DNA of 64,000 nucleotides from the NCBI GenBank assembly GCA_039028635.1, contig JBCCHV010000021.1, positions 1-64,000 on the forward strand. The letters are read 5' to 3'. Shown here one piece after another: positions 63,823 through 64,000 of the stretch (positions are counted from its first letter, which is position 1; each line of letters begins with the position of its first letter). Under the pieces are notes generated by a model, which was not told the DNA's origin, ran no database searches, and saw only the letters and a program-made list of their open reading frames with translations. The position numbers and the translations under genes are program-made. This DNA is from Acidobacteriota bacterium. GTDB taxonomy: Bacteria > Acidobacteriota > Thermoanaerobaculia > Multivoradales > JBCCEF01.

Positions 63823-64000
63823 AATCCGTAAGGCCGTGCGGCGCAATCGCGGACGCAGCCAGCGCTTGAGCTGCGCCTTTCTCACCGCCTCGGCGCGGTC
63901 CGTGGCCTCGAGCTTCTCGAGCACGCGGTGGACGTGGTTCTTGATGGTGAAGGGCGAGAGGTAGAGGCGAGCCGCGATCTCCTTGTTGCTCAGGCCATCG
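63820..64000 (-). CDS. LuxR-type transcription factor, C-terminal fragment (cut by window edge)
   Basis: Only the last 59 or so residues are in the window, ending at TAG (63820-63822). They read DGLSNKEIAARLYLSPFTIKNHVHRVLEKL followed by a basic tail, the canonical LuxR helix-turn-helix. Close in sequence to the end of the gene at 63106, so the two may be related regulators. The start lies beyond 64000. Confidence 0.88.
   Translation of the reverse strand, partial: DGLSNKEIAARLYLSPFTIKNHVHRVLEKLEATDRAEAVRKAQLKRWLRPRLRRTALRI

Overview
The window is high-GC bacterial DNA. Paralogous secreted proteins, LysR/AraC/LuxR regulators, c-type cytochromes, a TPR protein and a large thiazole-type PKS/NRPS suggest an Acidobacteriota-like or possibly myxobacterium-like soil or marine bacterium. 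This assignment is inference from gene content only. No tRNA, rRNA, CRISPR array or insertion sequence was seen.

Region 1 (1-16.2 kb) looks like a selenium locus. It holds a secreted protein with a Cys-Cys motif (552-1391), a LysR regulator, a four-gene ABC transporter whose binding protein resembles the putative selenate-uptake clade of the PhnD superfamily, a large secreted cytochrome c/VWD protein on the minus strand, selA-selB (minus strand), and a two-gene plus-strand operon. The second gene of that operon (15253-16062) is a paralog of the first gene of the window. It carries an in-frame UGA exactly where the paralog has Cys, followed by a bacterial SECIS-like hairpin. I read it as an unrecognised selenoprotein ending in a Cys-Sec motif region.

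Region 2 (16.2-42.8 kb) is one run of genes with 4-nt overlaps encoding a hybrid assembly line. In order: a loading protein KS(Ser)-ACP from which the AT has been lost; TubC-docking-Cy-A-Ox-PCP (a thiazole module, probably cysteine); KS-AT-DH-KR-ACP; KS-AT-DH-cMT-KR-ACP; KS-AT-[DUF2156/GNAT-like insert]-DH-KR-ACP; and a PLP enzyme of the class V aminotransferase/C-S lyase type. There is no thioesterase. The DUF2156-like insert inside a PKS module is the most unusual biosynthetic feature.

Region 3 (43.1-52.5 kb) has a secreted beta-propeller, a fusion of a catalytically dead nitrilase-like domain with a diheme peroxidase, a HEAT-like/EF-hand protein of unknown role, a SRPBCC protein, an MFS exporter, a TolB-like lipoprotein and a TPR protein.

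Region 4 (52.5-64 kb) has a minus-strand methyltransferase-P450-dehydrogenase operon divergent from a second P450, a membrane O-acyltransferase, a PepSY membrane protein, a methyltransferase/AraC pair and two convergent LuxR-type regulators. The P450s, methyltransferases and acyltransferase could tailor the PKS product.

A 15-bp motif, GCAAWYTGGGANAAG, recurs in the noncoding DNA before five transcription units (four close matches and one weaker one), tying the paralog pair, the LysR gene, the propeller/peroxidase operon and the P450 pair together. A structured dispersed repeat occurs at three places (1-142, 10.5-10.8 kb, 60.3-60.7 kb). All calls are from reading the sequence; no database search was possible.
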